A DNA stretch of 9,887 nt from Cyanobacteria bacterium UBA8803 (GTDB lineage: Bacteria > Cyanobacteriota > Cyanobacteriia > Cyanobacteriales > Coleofasciculaceae), in NCBI GenBank assembly GCA_003505715.1, contig DNXU01000501.1:1194-11080 (forward strand), in the 5' to 3' direction. This document shows positions 1 through 6,946 of the stretch, piece after piece. Every line of letters begins with the position of its first letter. Position 1 is the stretch's first letter. Below the pieces are notes generated by a model. That model saw only the letters and a list, made by a program, of their open reading frames with translations. It was not told where the DNA came from and did no database searches. Both the position numbers and the translations under genes were made by a program.

Positions 1-64
1 AGGGGCGGGTTTAGGGACAAATATTATAGACCCCGCAGATATGTCTTAAGTCGAAACCCGCCCT
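1..64. repeat. Inverted-repeat element overlapping the 3' end of the NACHT-TPR gene
   Basis: GGGCGGGTTT at 3-12 is repeated as its exact complement AAACCCGCCC at 54-63, with 41 bases between. The element may continue beyond the left edge of the window. The TAA stop (46-48, minus strand) and the last six codons of the NACHT-TPR gene lie inside it, so the final residues PGRVST appear to be encoded by repeat DNA. The sequence resembles a dispersed repeat that I recall from filamentous cyanobacterial genomes with GGGCGGGTTT/AAACCCGCCC ends; that is memory, not a search. It could also act as a transcription terminator for the minus-strand gene, but no T-run is seen beside the stem. Confidence 0.5.
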
Positions 65-3000
65 GGGACTGCGATAAGTTCCTCTACTTCAGCAGCTTTT
101 TCAGTAAGATCTAGTTCCTGGTAGAGTTGCAGACTTTGGGTGAGGAATTGGTGAGCAGTTGCTGCGGCGTCAGGTTGGTTTTGTTGGGTGCGACGAAGGT
201 AGATTTCACCTAGAAGTTTACAGGCAGCGGCTTGTAGTTGGTGGCGGTTGTAGTCTTGGAAAATTTGCAGGGATGCGCGGATGATAGCTTCGGCTTGGTC
301 AAGGTTTTCAAGGGGGTAAACTTCTAGGTAGGCGCGGGACTGATCGAGACTTTCCTCTGCTCGATTGATGGTTTGACCGAGTTCGGCTAGGTAGGTTAAG
401 CCAGTGTGGTAATAGTATTCAAATTGGGCAATTTGTTCGGCTAGGGATGGGTCATCGGTAGGTAATTGCTTGAGGCGTTCGGAGTAGAGTAAGCCGAGGG
501 TAGTGTAGTCGTAGGCAAGGTTTTGTTTGTAGTCACCTGCTGTATTGATTTGGATGGCTTGATGGAGGTTTTGCTCGGCTTGGGTTAGTAAGTTGAGGGC
601 AGCTGTTCTATCTGGGGTATTTTTTGCTAACAAGCGTTGGTTGTTAGCAATTGCCCTCAAACAGCGGGCTATAGATATATTCCGAGTTATCTTTTCGTAT
701 AAGTTACGGCTTTGTTGATAATATTCAATGGCTTGCTTGTGATTTCCCCAATCTTGATAAATTCTACCTAGCTGATAGTAGCCACGAGCGATATTGGCTT
801 GGTCATCTAGTTGCTGGCGTATCGCTAAATCCTGTTGTGCGCATTCTACAGCTGGCTCGTATTTCCCCCATTCTCTATAGCAAGAAGCTAGCCAGTACCA
901 CAGCCAAGCTATATTCTCCTGTTTGCCTAATTCCTGGTTCAATTCGCGACTTTGTTGGTAGTGTGCGATCGCCTGTTCGTACTTTCCCCAAGCTTGATAA
1001 ATTCTACCTAACTCCAAGTAGCCACGAGCGATATTGGCTTGGTCATCTAGTTGCTGGCGTATCGCTAAATCCTGTTGTGCGCACTCTACAGCTGGCTCGT
1101 ATTTTCCCCATTCTCTATAGCAATCTGCTAGCCAGTACCACAAGCCAGCTACATCTTGCTGTTTGCCTAATTGCTGGTAGAGTTCGCGACTTTGTTGGTA
1201 GTGTGCGATCGCCTGTTCGTACTTTCCCCAAGCTTGATAAATATAACCTAACTGAAAGTGAGCATCAGCGATATTGGCTTGGTCATCTAGTTGCTGGCGT
1301 ATGGCTAAATCCTGTTGTGCGCACTCTACAACTTGCTCGTATTTTCCCCATTCTCTATAACAATATGCTAGCCAGTACCACAGCCAAGCTATATTCTCCT
1401 GTTTGCCTAATTGCTGATATAGTCCGCGACTTTCTTGGTAGTGTGCGATCGCCTGTTCGTACTTTCCCCAAGCTTGATAAATTCTACCTAACTGAAAGTA
1501 GCCATCAGCGATATTGGCTTGGTCATCTAGTTGCTGGCGTATCGCTAAATCCTGTTGTGTGCATTCTACAGCTTGCTCGTATTTTCCCCATTCTCTATAG
1601 CAAGAAGCTAGCCAGAACCAGTGGTTAGCTACATCTTCCTGTTTGCCTAATTCCTGGTAGAGTTCGCGACTTTGTTGGTAGTGTGCGATCGCCTGTTCGT
1701 ACTTTCCCCAAGCTTGATAAATTCCACCTAACTCCAAGTAGCCATCAGCGATATTGGCTTGGTCATCTAGTTGCTGGCGTATGGCTAAAACCTGTTGTGC
1801 GCACTCTACAGCTTGCTCGTATTTCCCCCATACTCTATAGCAAATAGCTAGCCAGAACCACTGGTTAGCTACATCTTCCTGTTTGTCTAATTCCTGGTAT
1901 AGTTCGCGACTATGTTGGTGGTGTGCGATCGCCTGTTCGTACTTTCTCCAAGCTTGATAAATATAACCTAACTCAAAGTAGCCACCAGCGATATTGGCTT
2001 GGTCATCTAATTGCTGACGTATTGCTAAATCCTGTTGTGCGCACTCTACAGCTTGCTCGTATTTCCCCCATTTTCTATAGCAATCTGCTAGCCAGGACCA
2101 CTGGTTAGCTACATCTTGCTGTTTGCCTAATTCCTGGTATAGTTCGCGACTATGTTGGTGGTGTGCGATCGCCTCTGCATATTTTCCCCAAGCTTGGTAT
2201 ACTCTAGCTATATTGTAGAGAATATTCGCTTCATATTTAGAACTTTTGATTTCCTTAACAATAGTCATCCCTTTCTGAAAGCATTCCAAGGCTTGCTCGT
2301 ATTGGGCGTGCAAGCGATTGCAGTTACCCCAATCTGTCCAGAAGAGAAATAAGGCATTTTTCTCGGAGTACTCAGCCATTTTTGATTGGCAGTAGCAGTC
2401 ATGAGCATTATTGTATTCTTCCTTCCCTACATAACACAGGGCTAATGCCCAATACACAAAAGCTCCGATACTGTTATCTTCCCGCTCGTTGATTTCATTA
2501 AAAAGAGCAATTGCCTTATCATAGTTATCTGTACGCAAGTAAGACATGGCCGTAACGAAAGTTAATGCTAGTTGACTTTCTCCATCACCCCTCTGACTCT
2601 GCTGCATTGTTTCTAGAGCAGGCGTCATTTCTGCGCCCAGTTCAGCCATCAAATCTTTAATCCCGCAAAACCACACCGGATGTAGCTGCTTGACAACTGT
2701 AATTACAGCACCCATTAATTCTGTGCCTGGTTCGTGACAAGCAATATAGAGAATAGCTAACTGTGCTTTTATCCGTGTCTCTTCCGCAAGATTAGAGTCA
2801 GCTGCTACTTCTTGCAGTCGAGTAATAACTTCACCTTTCTGATTAAAAACTTTAATTTGCCGCAGCTGCTTGAGCAGTTGTTTAAGGGCAGCATTTTCAA
2901 ACTCTTCATCTAGACCTACATAGGTCAAAACCAACTTATCCAGTATGCGCGACCGAAATCTACTATTAACCTCAATTTCCGAAATAATCCGGCCTGCAAA

Positions 3001-5253
3001 TAGCAAATCTGGCCAAACTGCTCCCGATTCCTGCTCCCCAATAGATGAATCATCACCTAAAACAGGCCACACTAAAATCGGCTGACTCGATGAACTATTT
3101 TTAAGTTTAATTTCCCCCTGCCCCAGGGTCGGTTGATAATCCTCTAAACTCCTAAAAAGCCGTTCTAAAAGTTTATTAAGTTGCTTGGGATTGTGGATAC
3201 CCAAATAACCCAACGCCAGCAAAATCGGCTCCTGCCAACGGGCCTCATGTAAATGCTGGCGAATAATTTCTAGGATATCGCTCACATCATTATCCGCAAT
3301 ATACCGCGCCGCAAAATACTCCTCAAACGTCAGGTGCATAAAACTATAAACACCTGTACCACGTTCCACAAATAACCCCGTTGTCTCCCTTACCCGCCGC
3401 AAAAACTGCTCAACTGCTTGCGACACTATCTCCCCTGGACCCACTTCATCATGCAACTCTGCTAGCTTTTCCCCTAACTTTTCTTCTGCTTCTGCCTGCG
3501 TAATTAAACCGGAAGGTTTTTCTTCATGCATCCAGTAGGCTAAAGGTGCCAATAGTTCTACTACTTCACTTTCTTTAAGCACGAATTTCGCCGCATCCGG
3601 TAAATTCTTGCTCAATTGCCAATCTTCAATTAAAGTTTTCACAGCCAAGGCATAAAGTTCTACCCGTCGATTAGGCAAGCGGGAACCATTACGGTGAATC
3701 AATGCCAAAATCGTTAATAAAAGCGGGTTGCCTGTAAGACGCTTCACCCCCTCATTCTCCCGAATTGCCTCTAAAAGTTCCCGCGCCTCCTTCGCTGCCT
3801 CCCTCTGACAAAATTCCTCACTAGCGTCTAGTTTCTGCGCCCGTTCAATTGCCAGACACCAGCGATCTAAAAATCGCTCAACCTGCTCGCTGGTCATTTC
3901 AGCAATTGTAAAATGGGTAAAGCGATCGCTTAACTTCACCTCGCCATAGCCTGCAATCCGGCTAGTAATGACAAACTTGTTATCGGAGTAATCTGTCACA
4001 AACTCCTCAATTCGTTGGACAATTACCTGACGGTTCGCCTGATCGAACACCTCATCCAACCCATCTAGCAGGATCAGGCACTGACCATACCCCATCTTTT
4101 CACAAAGTAACTCGGTAATCCCCCTCTCAGCCTCCCACTGCTGATAAAATTCTCTCAAAAACTCCAGCAAACTCAAATCCGGTTGTTTGACCAATCTTTC
4201 CGCATAGTCAGCAATGCGAAACAAAACTGGTAAACGAGTTTTCCCCAACTCCTGTTCCGGTTCACCCGCTATTACCGTCTCCTTCTCATCCCGCACCGCC
4301 TTAGCAAAATGCAGCGTCAGATAATGCAGCAGCGTGGTCTTCCCCGCCCCCGGATCGCCCAAAATCACGCTATACTGGCTATCCTGCACTGCTTGAGCCA
4401 AATCCACCTTTTGAATTACCGTCTTGCTACTCGTAGCAGTCGGGATAAAATCCGGTATACTTGGCTCCAACGTCTCTAACTCCATGGCAGTGCGATCGCC
4501 CTTACGCCCAGACCGCCGACTAATGACAAATTCCAGTTCCTGGGAACGGCGATCTAAAGATTCCCGCACCTGCTGTTGGCGTTCTGCCATCAGGGATATA
4601 TAAACCCGATCCAGAAAAATATCCACCTGACGCTGCACCTGCATCACGCCACTGATTTTGAGATAAGAATTCTGTGCAATCAGAGATTCTAAATAGGGAT
4701 ACAACAACGGATCGAGAGGCGGACGTGCTTGAAATGTTACCACCTGACCCCGCCAATCCCAAAAATCCGGGGCACGATGGCGAAACTCTTCTAAAAATTC
4801 TCGCTTATTGAGCCAAAAAATTAACACCAAATTTCGCCGAAATAGCTCATCCCTCCCTAAATTCAACTGTTTGAGTTCCCGCACAATCCGATGCTTCGGC
4901 AACTGCTCAATCCCATACGCCATCACTACTATAGGCTTTCTATCTACTGTAATTGTTTCTGTTGCCTTAGGGGATGGGGGGGAAACTGCTACCCCTTGGT
5001 TAACCGCATCCAAACTGTAGAGAAAATTAATTAGCGAATCCTCGCTATAGAAAAAATTCTTAAATTGAAACTCTTCCGAACTCAGAACTGACTTAAGCGT
5101 CTCAACCACGGGATGCTTCGGTCCACTTTCGGGTGCGATCGCAAAAATAATTTGCGTCCCCTTCGACATAGACAAGTTAATCACCAAATCATCCAACACA
5201 TCCCGGTCAATTTGGCTCAAATAATCAGCAGATTCGTTCCCGTTAGTTGGCAT
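46..5253 (-). CDS. NACHT-domain STAND ATPase with long C-terminal TPR array
   Basis: This 1735-residue protein is a predicted signal-responsive NTPase switch of the STAND class. Residues 30-190 form an alpha/beta domain with the strand-like segments GTQIIFAIAP, KPIVVMAYG and NLVLIFWLN followed by APDFWDWRG. It resembles the N-terminal ATPase-like modules, often without a working P-loop, found before NACHT or TPR regions, and no Walker A is seen in it. A linker (196-230, with VDIFLDRVYISL) leads to a NACHT NTPase: Walker A GDPGAGKTT at 299-307, Walker B LILLDGLDEV at 393-402, a GNPLLLTILALIH helix near 508-520 and the NACHT-end signature FMHLTFEEYFAARY near 638-651. A helical region (about 655-890) follows, then TPR-type repeats to about 1725. 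Residues 1012-1511 are a nearly perfect 80-residue tandem array. No effector, signal peptide or membrane segment is evident. The ATG at 5253 is the first in frame; it has no clear Shine-Dalgarno. It probably acts in the cytoplasm. A defence or regulatory role is inference. Confidence 0.95.
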   Translation of the reverse strand: MPTNGNESADYLSQIDRDVLDDLVINLSMSKGTQIIFAIAPESGPKHPVVETLKSVLSSEEFQFKNFFYSEDSLINFLYSLDAVNQGVAVSPPSPKATETITVDRKPIVVMAYGIEQLPKHRIVRELKQLNLGRDELFRRNLVLIFWLNKREFLEEFRHRAPDFWDWRGQVVTFQARPPLDPLLYPYLESLIAQNSYLKISGVMQVQRQVDIFLDRVYISLMAERQQQVRESLDRRSQELEFVISRRSGRKGDRTAMELETLEPSIPDFIPTATSSKTVIQKVDLAQAVQDSQYSVILGDPGAGKTTLLHYLTLHFAKAVRDEKETVIAGEPEQELGKTRLPVLFRIADYAERLVKQPDLSLLEFLREFYQQWEAERGITELLCEKMGYGQCLILLDGLDEVFDQANRQVIVQRIEEFVTDYSDNKFVITSRIAGYGEVKLSDRFTHFTIAEMTSEQVERFLDRWCLAIERAQKLDASEEFCQREAAKEARELLEAIRENEGVKRLTGNPLLLTILALIHRNGSRLPNRRVELYALAVKTLIEDWQLSKNLPDAAKFVLKESEVVELLAPLAYWMHEEKPSGLITQAEAEEKLGEKLAELHDEVGPGEIVSQAVEQFLRRVRETTGLFVERGTGVYSFMHLTFEEYFAARYIADNDVSDILEIIRQHLHEARWQEPILLALGYLGIHNPKQLNKLLERLFRSLEDYQPTLGQGEIKLKNSSSSQPILVWPVLGDDSSIGEQESGAVWPDLLFAGRIISEIEVNSRFRSRILDKLVLTYVGLDEEFENAALKQLLKQLRQIKVFNQKGEVITRLQEVAADSNLAEETRIKAQLAILYIACHEPGTELMGAVITVVKQLHPVWFCGIKDLMAELGAEMTPALETMQQSQRGDGESQLALTFVTAMSYLRTDNYDKAIALFNEINEREDNSIGAFVYWALALCYVGKEEYNNAHDCYCQSKMAEYSEKNALFLFWTDWGNCNRLHAQYEQALECFQKGMTIVKEIKSSKYEANILYNIARVYQAWGKYAEAIAHHQHSRELYQELGKQQDVANQWSWLADCYRKWGKYEQAVECAQQDLAIRQQLDDQANIAGGYFELGYIYQAWRKYEQAIAHHQHSRELYQELDKQEDVANQWFWLAICYRVWGKYEQAVECAQQVLAIRQQLDDQANIADGYLELGGIYQAWGKYEQAIAHYQQSRELYQELGKQEDVANHWFWLASCYREWGKYEQAVECTQQDLAIRQQLDDQANIADGYFQLGRIYQAWGKYEQAIAHYQESRGLYQQLGKQENIAWLWYWLAYCYREWGKYEQVVECAQQDLAIRQQLDDQANIADAHFQLGYIYQAWGKYEQAIAHYQQSRELYQQLGKQQDVAGLWYWLADCYREWGKYEPAVECAQQDLAIRQQLDDQANIARGYLELGRIYQAWGKYEQAIAHYQQSRELNQELGKQENIAWLWYWLASCYREWGKYEPAVECAQQDLAIRQQLDDQANIARGYYQLGRIYQDWGNHKQAIEYYQQSRNLYEKITRNISIARCLRAIANNQRLLAKNTPDRTAALNLLTQAEQNLHQAIQINTAGDYKQNLAYDYTTLGLLYSERLKQLPTDDPSLAEQIAQFEYYYHTGLTYLAELGQTINRAEESLDQSRAYLEVYPLENLDQAEAIIRASLQIFQDYNRHQLQAAACKLLGEIYLRRTQQNQPDAAATAHQFLTQSLQLYQELDLTEKAAEVEELIAVPGRVST
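721..2220 (-). repeat. 240-bp tandem repeat (about 6.25 units) encoding paired 40-residue TPRs
   Basis: The DNA repeats with an exact 240-bp period and no indels, giving six full units and a degenerate partial unit at 721-780. Each unit encodes two 40-residue TPR-like hairpins: an A type (xxYxxLGxIYQAWGKYEQAI) and a B type (WxWLAxCYRxWGKYEQAV). The 60 bases at 781-840 are identical to 1021-1080. Edge units are more diverged, as is usual when unequal crossing-over or gene conversion homogenises the centre of an array. Each full unit has a HIP1 GCGATCGC at the same phase (starts 965, 1205, 1445, 1685, 1925, 2165). Differences between units cluster at a few codons. Copy number may vary between strains, and short-read assemblies may have collapsed it. 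Confidence 0.95.
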
Positions 5254-5312
5254 AATTTCAGTAGTTCATGAGTAATTTGTAGGTTGGGTTCATAAATCCC
5301 GTCAGAGAATAA

Positions 5313-5437
5313 ATCCCGCCAGGGAATTAATTCCCTGGCTAATAGCTCAAGTCCGTTAAAACGGACTAGTTTCATTGTATTTAGTCGGTTTCAACCGACT
5401 TAAGCTGTTAGCCCGGAAATTTATTTCCGGGCGGGAT
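5313..5437. repeat. 125-bp mirror-symmetric element of four nested hairpins
   Basis: The layout is symmetric in length: 5-22-10-18-15-18-10-22-5 bases. Outer arms ATCCC (5313-5317) and GGGAT (5433-5437) pair. Hairpin 1 is a perfect 22-bp palindrome (5318-5339, half-site GCCAGGGAATT). Spacer TAATAGCTCA (5340-5349) pairs with TAAGCTGTTA (5401-5410) by eight Watson-Crick pairs, one G-U and one mismatch. Hairpin 2 is AGTCCGTT/AACGGACT (5350-5367), hairpin 3 is AGTCGGTT/AACCGACT (5383-5400), and hairpin 4 (5411-5432) has arms GCCCGGAAAT/ATTTCCGGGC. The centre (5368-5382) is unpaired. It may be a MITE- or REP-like mobile repeat or a structured RNA leader. I see no coding sequence in it and no transposase in the window. 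Confidence 0.85.
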
Positions 5438-5454
5438 GTATACTTTCCGGAGGA

Positions 5455-5522
5455 ATGTATACTTTTGCAAGAGATCTTTTGCAAGAGGATGTATACTTTT
5501 GCAAGAGATCTTTTGCAAGAGA
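5455..5522. repeat. 34-bp direct tandem repeat, two units plus a partial third
   Basis: Unit 1 (5455-5488) and unit 2 (5489-5522) differ only in their last base. A partial third copy, GGATGTATACTTT, lies at 5434-5446 and merges with the right arm of the hairpin element. Each unit starts with ATGTATAC and contains two copies of TTTTGCAAGAG spaced 14 bases apart (copies start at 5463, 5477, 5497 and 5511). Each unit also contains the small palindromes GTATAC, TTGCAA and AGATCT. With no unique spacers between units this is not a CRISPR array. It resembles the short tandem repeats common between cyanobacterial genes. Confidence 0.85.
5456..5518 (-). promoter_or_regulatory. Two candidate tandem promoters within the 34-bp repeats, facing the NACHT-TPR gene
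   Basis: On the minus strand each 34-bp unit reads TTGCAA, a 17-base spacer, then TATACA. The plus-strand positions are 5479-5484 and 5456-5461 for one unit, and 5513-5518 and 5490-5495 for the other. Each hexamer matches the sigma-70 type consensus at 4 of 6 positions, and the spacing is ideal. Transcription from here would run through the 125-bp hairpin element before reaching the ATG at 5253, giving a structured leader of about 200 bases. This rests on weak matches in a low-complexity repeat and may be chance. Confidence 0.25.
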
Positions 5523-5540
5523 TATAAGGAGTGCATCAAA

Positions 5541-6860
5541 TTAATCCTGAGAGTAATTAGCAGCTTGCCAGCGTTCCAAATCTTCAAGCAGAATCGGATT
5601 TACATCAAACCAAGGATTTTTACTGTTATCATAATAACCCAAGACAAACTTATTCTGTAAAAGCTCATCACAGATGACGAATTCACCTTTATTGGGCAAG
5701 CTATGGGTTTTAGTCGTCAAACGACCCGTTTGGTGAACGGTTGCCAATTCCGGAAAATGATAGTCGCTGATCGTATAAACTTGACGTTCTTCTTTAATCA
5801 CTATTTCAGCCACTGCCCGATCAACATACATCAATTTTCTCCTTACAGCTACCTGGCAGGCAATACGAGCCAGTCGGATTAAATCCCGCATCACGCCACC
5901 GCTTTTTTCACAGAGTAACTCTAAAGCATCAGGGGTAAAGAGATCTTGAGGCTGGTAACCATATTTATCCTTTAATCGCTGTAAACGTTTTTCAATCACC
6001 TTCACCAGGGTATCTCGCCCGCCTCGGTTAGGAGTTGCGGTAGGGCACAAATTGCGATCGCACTCGAAGACAGCTAGATTCTTCAAATCCAGACATTCCT
6101 GAAACCTTTGCATCGGCTGGCGAAAGCTGGGCGAGTATCGTAGGGAAATGGGAATCGTATAGATCAGGTGGCACTCTAATTCAGTCAGCAGGGAACTAGA
6201 AAACATCTCTAAAGCAGTAAACTGATCGTGTCTGTCCAGACCATCTACAATTACAATTAACTTTTGTTTCCTGTCTTTTTCGGCTGCTTTGACGATCGCA
6301 TTAACTCGGCTAATAGTTTCACTCAAAACTGGCCGAATATTTAGAGTCTTGGTCATTTCTTGGGTTAGGCCGCGTTTGAGTGTCATGCCCATCTTATTCA
6401 GAACTTCGGGCAAACTCAGACTTTCCACCGCATCTTTTTTATCCTGATAAATGACGGTTTTGAGGCTATCTTCTAAATCCTTCAGTAAACGTTCATCAGT
6501 TCTCGACCACCAACCCGGTTGAATAGCTTGGCGACAAATTTCTTGACCAATAAGTACCACCACCTCAGCATAACCAATATTGTAACGGTCAAGGGCTGTT
6601 GCCGTATCGATCCAAATTACCGTGTAACTGTTAGCAAGCTGATGTTGAACCCGCCGCAGTTCAGTTGTTTTGCCGCTGCCAGTGTGACCCGATAACAAGA
6701 ACTTGGCCGGATCGTCTTCCATCTCTAGAGAATCAACTAAACTCTCGACGGGACTATCCGTGCGCTGAACGTAAAAATCCCGAATATCTTCAGCAGTAAT
6801 GAGAGATTCCTCTGGTTTAAATAGCTGGTAAACAGGCTTCCAAAATTTGGTGTCACTCAT
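5541..6860 (-). CDS. Stand-alone P-loop ATPase (AAA/STAND type) of 439 residues
   Basis: This is a predicted cytoplasmic NTPase of unknown role. Counting from the chosen ATG, Walker A is GHTGSGKTT at 58-66 and Walker B is LIVIVDGLDR at 201-210. A sensor-2-like motif, GGVMRDLIR (321-329), resembles the GxxRD motif of Orc/Cdc6-like and related ATPases. The C-terminal segment (about 368-430, ending LLQNKFVLGYYDNSKNPWFDVNPIL) looks like a small winged-helix domain, though this is uncertain. No TPR, WD40, membrane segment or effector domain is seen, unlike both neighbours. The frame is open upstream to a TTG at 6875 (five extra residues). I prefer ATG at 6860 because MSDTKFWKP is a natural start and neither site has a clear Shine-Dalgarno. 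The gene lies upstream of the NACHT-TPR gene in the same direction, 287 bp away, so co-transcription is possible but the hairpin and repeat region intervenes. It could be a switch subunit for a neighbour; that is inference. Confidence 0.88.
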   Translation of the reverse strand: MSDTKFWKPVYQLFKPEESLITAEDIRDFYVQRTDSPVESLVDSLEMEDDPAKFLLSGHTGSGKTTELRRVQHQLANSYTVIWIDTATALDRYNIGYAEVVVLIGQEICRQAIQPGWWSRTDERLLKDLEDSLKTVIYQDKKDAVESLSLPEVLNKMGMTLKRGLTQEMTKTLNIRPVLSETISRVNAIVKAAEKDRKQKLIVIVDGLDRHDQFTALEMFSSSLLTELECHLIYTIPISLRYSPSFRQPMQRFQECLDLKNLAVFECDRNLCPTATPNRGGRDTLVKVIEKRLQRLKDKYGYQPQDLFTPDALELLCEKSGGVMRDLIRLARIACQVAVRRKLMYVDRAVAEIVIKEERQVYTISDYHFPELATVHQTGRLTTKTHSLPNKGEFVICDELLQNKFVLGYYDNSKNPWFDVNPILLEDLERWQAANYSQD

Positions 6861-6937
6861 CAGAAAAATTATCAATTACCAAAGTGATATTGCCGCTCAT
6901 ATCCCTATTGTGCCATCCTCGGAGTGAGGGATGAGGG
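6861..6937. promoter_or_regulatory. 77-bp divergent intergenic region
   Basis: The minus-strand ATPase gene and the plus-strand WD40 gene start only 77 bases apart, so their promoters must overlap or lie inside the genes. The segment is AT-rich near the minus-strand gene (around 6861-6885). I see no convincing -35/-10 pair and no clear operator palindrome. Shared control of both genes is plausible from the layout alone. Confidence 0.3.
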
Positions 6938-6946
6938 ATGAGGGCG
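6921..6946 (+). repeat. Heptanucleotide GAGGGAT repeat carrying the ribosome-binding site and start of the WD40 gene
   Basis: GAGGGAT occurs at 6926-6932 and 6933-6939, followed by a partial third copy GAGGGCG (6940-6946). The ATG chosen for the downstream gene (6938-6940) straddles copies two and three. GAGGG at 6926-6930 lies seven bases before it and GGAG is at 6921-6924, making a good Shine-Dalgarno region. Copy one also provides an ATG (6931), in another frame, which opens a 27-codon ORF ending at 7014. Seven-base tandem repeats of this kind are known from cyanobacterial intergenic regions. Confidence 0.6.

Noticed and set aside
837..1628. A 263-residue plus-strand ORF with internal repeats inside the TPR region
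   Set aside because: It is the antisense reading of the 240-bp tandem repeat. Its own repeats follow from the TPR array, and it has no independent motif or ribosome-binding site.
721..2220. Variable codons as products of a diversity-generating retroelement
   Set aside because: No reverse transcriptase or template repeat is seen, and the changes are not limited to adenine positions (for example TCT, GAT, TAT and ATT at one site). Repeat recombination with selection explains them better.
5313..5437. The four-hairpin element as a tRNA or ordinary rho-independent terminator
   Set aside because: There is no anticodon arm, T-loop or CCA-like layout of tRNA, and no T-run directly follows a GC-rich stem on either strand.
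5455..5522. The 34-bp repeats as a CRISPR array
   Set aside because: The units abut directly with no unique spacers, only two full copies exist, and no cas gene is in the window.
5436..5660. A 74-residue plus-strand ORF starting in the 34-bp repeats
   Set aside because: Its N-terminal half is translated tandem repeat and its second half is antisense to the end of the ATPase gene. Nothing supports it as a gene.
6861..6875. An upstream TTG start (6875) for the 439-residue ATPase
   Set aside because: It would add only five residues and has no Shine-Dalgarno. The ATG at 6860 gives a more natural N-terminus, so the gene is ended there.
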